Assembly (NCBI GenBank): GCA_934486495.1
Contig: CAKSPW010000002.1
Location: forward strand, 16,203 to 80,202
DNA length: 64,000 nucleotides
Direction of reading: 5' to 3'
Origin: an uncultured Clostridia bacterium
GTDB taxonomy: Bacteria > Bacillota > Clostridia > UBA1381
The notes under the pieces are model-generated. The model had not been told where the DNA came from, made no database searches, and saw only the letters and a list, made by a program, of their open reading frames with translations. Below are positions 59,912 to 64,000 of the stretch, one piece after another. How positions within the stretch are numbered: position 1 is the first letter of the stretch; every line of letters begins with the position of its first letter. The position numbers and the translations under genes were made by a program.

Positions 59912-60959
59912 ATTTACTTTCGATAAAAGGGTTACCGCCGTACTTAAGGGCATTGCGCTTTTACTTATGTTTGAGCATCACCTTTTCGGATTCCCCGAAT
60001 GGCTGACGCAAAGTAAAATGTTTATAAGTATTCCGTTTGACAGGGCAACGACTGCTTATTATTTCGGGAAATTCGGAAATATTTGCGTTGCGATGTTTAT
60101 GTTTATAACGGGATACGGACTATGCTTCAGTTTTAAAAAGGGCAGTGTATTTAAAAACAGCATAAAAAAAACAGCAATATTCCTTGCAGAGTTTTGGATT
60201 ATGCTGTTTACGTTCTTTTTGCCGATTGAATATCTTTTTGGAACGCCGAATTTTACACCTGCGAAAATTATAGAGGAAATGTTCGGTTTGAGTGTAACGC
60301 TTGTAAGCTTTGCGTGGTATGTAAGATTTTATATTTTGGCAATGCTGACGCTTCCGCTAATGAGAAAAATCCTTGACAAAAGCGTTGGCGGTACAATTTT
60401 ACTGATTGTGTTATACAGCGCAGCGTGCGTTGCGACTCGCATGGTTTCGGCAAAGATTGATTTTGGAATGACGTATGTTGTGACAGAAGAGTATTTTAGG
60501 TATATGCCTATCGTTATGCTCGGGTATATGACGGCGAATTATAAGCTGTTTGAGCGTGCCGACGAAAAGCTTGCACGCATAAAGCTTGCAAATACACCGT
60601 TTGCTGTCTTATTGTGTGCGGCAGTTATACTTTTGCGCGTAAAGGTGTTCGGCAAAACGTATTTATATCTTCCGTCTGCCGACATATTTCTCTGCCCGAT
60701 TTTTATGTATGCGCTTATTAAGATAATAAATAAAATAAAGTGTACACACCTTTTGAATTTTCTTTCGGTAATCGGCGCAAACAGCATGAATTTATGGTTT
60801 TTACAGGCGGTATTTTACGGAAATACCGCCGCAAAGCTCCAGTGGATTGCGTATATTCCGAAGTTTTCGGTACTCGTTGTTATTTGGAGCGTGCTTTGCC
60901 TTTTGCCGATTTCCATGCTGTACAACTTAATCTTCAAAAAGCTTTTCAATAACGGTTAA
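59904..60959 (+). CDS. Acyltransferase 3 family membrane protein
   Basis: A 351-residue protein with about ten membrane helices and the family's opening AVLKGIALLLMFEHHLFGFP (catalytic-type His pair, EHH). Such proteins acetylate or acylate envelope sugars. The ATG at 59904 lies inside the last codons of addA with GAGG nine bases upstream, so it is coupled to addA despite an unrelated role. Its last 33 bp overlap the 3' end of the PHP phosphatase gene on the other strand. Acceptor unknown. Confidence 0.85.
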   Translation: MNKFTFDKRVTAVLKGIALLLMFEHHLFGFPEWLTQSKMFISIPFDRATTAYYFGKFGNICVAMFMFITGYGLCFSFKKGSVFKNSIKKTAIFLAEFWIMLFTFFLPIEYLFGTPNFTPAKIIEEMFGLSVTLVSFAWYVRFYILAMLTLPLMRKILDKSVGGTILLIVLYSAACVATRMVSAKIDFGMTYVVTEEYFRYMPIVMLGYMTANYKLFERADEKLARIKLANTPFAVLLCAAVILLRVKVFGKTYLYLPSADIFLCPIFMYALIKIINKIKCTHLLNFLSVIGANSMNLWFLQAVFYGNTAAKLQWIAYIPKFSVLVVIWSVLCLLPISMLYNLIFKKLFNNG

Positions 60960-61691
60960 ATCATATTTTTTCGCAAGTGCGGCGGCGGTCTTTTCCGCTT
61001 CCGCACAGTATACGGTTTCCTTTTGATGTGCGTCCGCACCGAATATTACGGAGTTTTTGCATTCGGATGCTATTTTCCAAAATCTTTCGCACGGATAGTT
61101 CCTTGAGTCCTCGATTCCGAGAAAGTTTATCTCAAGAGGAACGGAGTGCTCCTTTGCGGCGAGGCAAAGCTCTCTCATATATTTTTCGTAAATTTCATCG
61201 TCACCCTTGAAATTTATAAGATCGGGATGTGCCATGTAAATAAATTTTCCCGTTTTAATTGCGGCGATTGCCTGCAAAACGTAATCCGAAAGAACGCCCT
61301 CATCATTTGTAGGTGCGCCTGAGGGAATGCCGTCATATTCGTTTTTTGTGATATGCTGACCGAGGATAAGGTAGTCACAGCCGAGCGATTTTATGTATTC
61401 GTATGTTTTGTCAAAATGCTTCGGATAGTATTCGAGCTCATATCCGATAAAAATTTTAATATCCTTTTTGTATTCCTCTTTCAGTTTTAAAAGCTCATTT
61501 ACATAAAGCTTTGCTTCTTCACATTTCATGCGGAAGTTTGAATAATATCCGGGTTTATCGAAAATATACGGGCCGTGGTCGGAAAAACCGAGTTGCTCAT
61601 AGCCTGCTTTTACGGCATTTTCGATATACTCTCTCATTGTACCGCTTGCGTGATTACAAAGGTATGTATGCGTATGATAATTTGCTTTCAT
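60927..61691 (-). CDS. PHP-domain phosphatase, HisK/histidinol-phosphatase-like
   Basis: A 254-residue metal-dependent phosphoesterase: MKANYHTHTYLCNHASGTMRE, LGFSDHGPYIFDK, FIGYELEYYP, YMAHPDLINFKGDD, LEINFLGIEDSRNYPCERFW and IFGADAHQKE are all PHP metal-ligand motifs. HisK-type histidinol phosphatases are close relatives, but no histidine genes are nearby, so a sugar phosphate is equally possible. AAAGGAACG lies upstream of the ATG. It follows a folded terminator after the AraC gene. Its end overlaps the convergent acyltransferase gene. Confidence 0.82.
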   Translation of the reverse strand: MKANYHTHTYLCNHASGTMREYIENAVKAGYEQLGFSDHGPYIFDKPGYYSNFRMKCEEAKLYVNELLKLKEEYKKDIKIFIGYELEYYPKHFDKTYEYIKSLGCDYLILGQHITKNEYDGIPSGAPTNDEGVLSDYVLQAIAAIKTGKFIYMAHPDLINFKGDDEIYEKYMRELCLAAKEHSVPLEINFLGIEDSRNYPCERFWKIASECKNSVIFGADAHQKETVYCAEAEKTAAALAKKYDLTVIEKLFED

Positions 61692-61726
61692 TGTTATAAT
61701 CGTTCCTTTCGTGTTTTAAGGCAAAA

Positions 61727-61803
61727 AAACAAAGCTATAAAGTTCGCCTCGGGCAACGCTCAGCGGCGGTTATGCCCGGATCGTGGCGGCAGCTTTGTTT
61801 AAT
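61727..61803 (-). terminator. Branched terminator between the AraC and PHP genes
   Basis: AAACAAAGCT and AGCTTTGTTT form an outer 10-bp stem. Nested within are CGCC/GGCG and CGGGCA/TGCCCG stems with a GC-rich loop of 17 bases. A T run follows on the minus strand. This is far more elaborate than the other terminators in the window. Confidence 0.6.
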
Positions 61804-62624
61804 TATTCTCCGAAAAATTCATCTGTATGTGATTTTCTGTACTGTGTGGGACTCATTCCGACAAGCTTTTTAAAAACTCTCGAAAAGTAGTTTAAGTCGT
61901 CAAAGCCTGTTTTAAGCGCAATCTGCGTAACTGTGGCAGACGTGTTATCCAGAAATGACATGGCTTTTTCGATTCTTACACTGTTTATGTAATTAACGGC
62001 GGAAAGACCTGTCATTTTCTTGAAAAATCTGCAGAAGTAGTATTCGCTCACGTAGCAAACCTTGGCAAGATCCGCCGTTGTTATCCGTTCGGTGTAATGC
62101 TCTTGTATATATTTTACTGCCTTGCCGAGGCGTTTTGACAGCTCTGTATGCGTATCGTCCGTTTTTCCTAAATATGCATAGTTTCGCCACAGGTAAGTCA
62201 TAAGCGCGTATGCGTTGCTTTTTATAGCCATTCTGCAGCCGTCAGCATTTTTTTCGTACTCGTCAAAAATGTTTTCAAAGCAATTTTTAATAAAAGCATC
62301 ACCGCTTATAAAATGCTTTATTCTTATATTGTCAAACCCCGTATCCGAAAAAAAAGACGGATTCAAAATAATACAAAGATAATCGCAGTTTGAGCGCTCT
62401 TTGTAATGTATTTCATTGCTGTTTACCACAACCAAATCTCCGGGACGTACGTTTATGACTTCGCCGCCGCTGCTTATTTTGCTCTCGCCCTTTGTGAAAA
62501 ACAAAAGCTCCGTATGCTCGTGCCAATGCGGTGCAAACATTGTAATTCCTTTTGATGGCAAAAGCCTGACAGGAAAATTTTCTTCTTCGTTCGGTATTTT
62601 TTCGTATAAATCTATACTGTTCAC
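61803..62624 (-). CDS. AraC-family transcriptional regulator with cupin sensor domain
   Basis: A 273-residue regulator. An N-terminal cupin of about 20-100 (HWHEHTELLFFTKGESKISS) would bind a sugar. Two C-terminal AraC helix-turn-helices follow (ITTADLAKVCYVSEYYFCRF and ATVTQIALKTGFDDLNYFSR). The frame is open to an ATG at 62639. The GTG at 62624 shares GTGA with the stop of the GH13 gene and has GGAGG six bases upstream, so I take it. Being directly downstream of and coupled to the GH13 gene, it probably responds to alpha-glucan or its products. Confidence 0.85.
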   Translation of the reverse strand: MNSIDLYEKIPNEEENFPVRLLPSKGITMFAPHWHEHTELLFFTKGESKISSGGEVINVRPGDLVVVNSNEIHYKERSNCDYLCIILNPSFFSDTGFDNIRIKHFISGDAFIKNCFENIFDEYEKNADGCRMAIKSNAYALMTYLWRNYAYLGKTDDTHTELSKRLGKAVKYIQEHYTERITTADLAKVCYVSEYYFCRFFKKMTGLSAVNYINSVRIEKAMSFLDNTSATVTQIALKTGFDDLNYFSRVFKKLVGMSPTQYRKSHTDEFFGE

Positions 62625-64000
62625 GACTTTCCTCCGCATTTAAAAACCTTTACCCAATGTTCGGGAATATCTATATAAAATATACCGCTGTCGGAGCTTT
62701 GAACTTCTTCTCCCAAAATGCTTTCCATATGTGTTATTCCGAATCGTCCGACATCAAGCCTTATTCTGTCAAAGACGGATGAAAAGCTTGCTATTACGAT
62801 ATATTGCTCGTCGTTATTGTATCTTATAAATCCGTATATGCTGCCGATTGTGTATACGCTTTCAAACTCGCCGTCCGAAAAAACGCCGCTTGAATTTCGG
62901 ACTTTTATCCAGCGTTTATATTGTTCGGCAAAATCGCTGTTAATATTGTTCCAGTCAAACGTTCGTCTGCAAAACGGGTCGGCAAATCCTTGCATACCTG
63001 TTTCATCTCCGTAATAAACACAAGGTACTCCGGGCAGCGTCATTTGAAGTGCGGCAACTCCGAGCGCGCGTTTTTTTGCAAGGTCAAGCGCATCTCCCGA
63101 CAAGTAAAAGCCTGATTGTTCATCCTTGCTTTTAGGCATTTTTATGCCGCCCATAACGGTTAGTATTCTTTCCACGTCATGGCTTGAAACCATGTTAAGG
63201 CATGAGTGAAAAACCTCTTTGGGGTAATTCTCCTTAAGGCTCATCACTCTCTTTGAAAATTCCTGCGAGTCGATATTTTCAAGCGCAAAGTCTATAAGCA
63301 CATTTCTCAGCGGATAATTCATCACCGAGTCAAGCTCACCGCCGAGAAAATACTCTCTTTCTTTGCCATAGCTTACCTTGTTTGACGCATCCTCCCAAAC
63401 CTCGCCGATTATCACATTGTCTTCTCCGACTGATTTAACGTTTTCTCTCAGCTCTTTTACGAAAAAGTCGGGCAATTCGTCAACAACATCAAGCCGCCAG
63501 CCGTATGCGCCGCATCTGAGCCATTTTTTAATAATTGAGTTTTCTCCTGATAATATATATTCTCTGAAGCTTTTGCTCTCCTCGTTTGTATGAGGAAGCG
63601 TTTTCATACCCCACCAGCAATCGTATTCATCGTGGTTTTTCCCGAATGAATACCAATCGTAATACGGGGAGCTTTTACTTTGGTATGCTCCGACTGTGTC
63701 ATATTCGCCGTTTTTGTTGAAATATTTCGAGTTGCTGCCTGTATGGTTAAATACTCCGTCGAGAATTATTCGTATTCCGAGTTTTTCTGCGCTTTGGCAA
63801 AGGCTTTTAAAATCGTCCTCATTCCCCAAAATATCGTCGATAAGCTCATAATCACCCGTATCGTAGCGGTGGTTTGAAAATGCTTTAAAAATCGGATTTA
63901 AATATATGACCGATATTCCCAAATCCTTTAAATACGGCAGTTTTTCCTCTATTCCCGCAAGCGTTCCGCCGAAAAAATCGTTTGACAGATATTCTCCGCC
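62621..64000 (-). CDS. GH13 alpha-amylase family glycosidase (cut by window edge)
   Basis: 459 codons are visible; the N-terminus lies outside the window. The GH13 conserved regions are present: I is IILDGVFNHTG, II GWRLDVVDELPDFF (the nucleophile Asp), III VIIGEVWEDAS (acid Glu), IV VSSHDVERIL (third Asp). FGGTLAGIEEKLPYLKDLG before region I and LPGVPCVYYGDETGMQGF after region IV fit neopullulanase/cyclomaltodextrinase-like enzymes. No signal peptide can be judged. It would act on alpha-glucan oligomers. It is coupled to the AraC regulator downstream. Confidence 0.9.
   Translation of the reverse strand, partial: GGEYLSNDFFGGTLAGIEEKLPYLKDLGISVIYLNPIFKAFSNHRYDTGDYELIDDILGNEDDFKSLCQSAEKLGIRIILDGVFNHTGSNSKYFNKNGEYDTVGAYQSKSSPYYDWYSFGKNHDEYDCWWGMKTLPHTNEESKSFREYILSGENSIIKKWLRCGAYGWRLDVVDELPDFFVKELRENVKSVGEDNVIIGEVWEDASNKVSYGKEREYFLGGELDSVMNYPLRNVLIDFALENIDSQEFSKRVMSLKENYPKEVFHSCLNMVSSHDVERILTVMGGIKMPKSKDEQSGFYLSGDALDLAKKRALGVAALQMTLPGVPCVYYGDETGMQGFADPFCRRTFDWNNINSDFAEQYKRWIKVRNSSGVFSDGEFESVYTIGSIYGFIRYNNDEQYIVIASFSSVFDRIRLDVGRFGITHMESILGEEVQSSDSGIFYIDIPEHWVKVFKCGGKS

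Noticed and set aside
1..64000. CRISPR array, rRNA, intact insertion sequence
   Set aside because: No regularly spaced repeats, no rRNA sequence and no transposase frame was seen on either strand.

Overview
The window reads as a chromosomal segment of a low-GC, Gram-positive anaerobe of the class Clostridia (Bacillota). The pointers are AggAgg-type ribosome sites, sigma-A-like promoters, wall-teichoic-acid type genes (tagO/mnaA-like), lysine/DAP synthesis by LL-diaminopimelate aminotransferase, a glnA-ANTAR-gltBD nitrogen cluster, a giant 2-hydroxyacyl-CoA dehydratase activase, AddAB, SLH surface protein and BlaI/M56 regulators. The genus cannot be named from the sequence alone. Most of the window is housekeeping. 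A visibly more AT-rich accessory stretch lies at about 8.9-17.7 kb.

Layout. 1-8.76 kb, minus strand: one long unit reading gltX, glnS, a PLP aminotransferase, trpS, a tagO-like gene, a wecB/mnaA-like gene and mgtE (cut by the window edge), led by a promoter at 8838-8866. 8.9-13.1 kb: a decayed recombinase fragment, a LytTR response regulator with its GHKL sensor kinase, a 38-codon ORF, a membrane-anchored small protein and an SLH protein. 13.2-17.7 kb: a tyrosine recombinase, then a candidate invertible promoter segment bounded by inverted 22-bp repeats, then a TetR-type regulator, a secreted beta-helix protein and a translationally coupled 51-residue peptide. This is the most interesting part of the window: the sequence has the anatomy of a phase-variation switch, with the promoter now facing the regulator and surface-protein genes.

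17.9-29.2 kb: ROK glucokinase, then nitrogen assimilation (glnA, an ANTAR antiterminator, dapF, dapL, gltB, gltD). Both glnA and gltB have a terminator between their promoter side and their start codon, which fits control by the ANTAR protein. 29.3-32 kb, minus: phosphatidylserine decarboxylase, phosphatidylserine synthase, TVP38/TMEM64 protein and a membrane protein. 32-37.4 kb, minus: giant activase and a LysR regulator. 37.5-42.8 kb, plus: small membrane protein, DUF1275 protein, a folate-type ECF S component behind a tetrahydrofolate riboswitch, a stalk-domain secreted protein and a MATE pump. 42.9-45.9 kb, minus: a small protein, tRNA-Met, and a BlaI / M56 peptidase / DUF4825-like lipoprotein unit in which the usual receptor is split in two.

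46-50.7 kb, plus: a complete sugar ABC importer (rhamnose/AI-2 type). 50.9-61 kb, plus: a small CxxC protein, a CpsB-type phosphatase, rsmA, an XRE regulator, addB, addA and a membrane acyltransferase. 61-64 kb, minus: a PHP phosphatase, an AraC regulator and a GH13 glycosidase cut by the window edge. No CRISPR array, rRNA or intact insertion sequence was seen.
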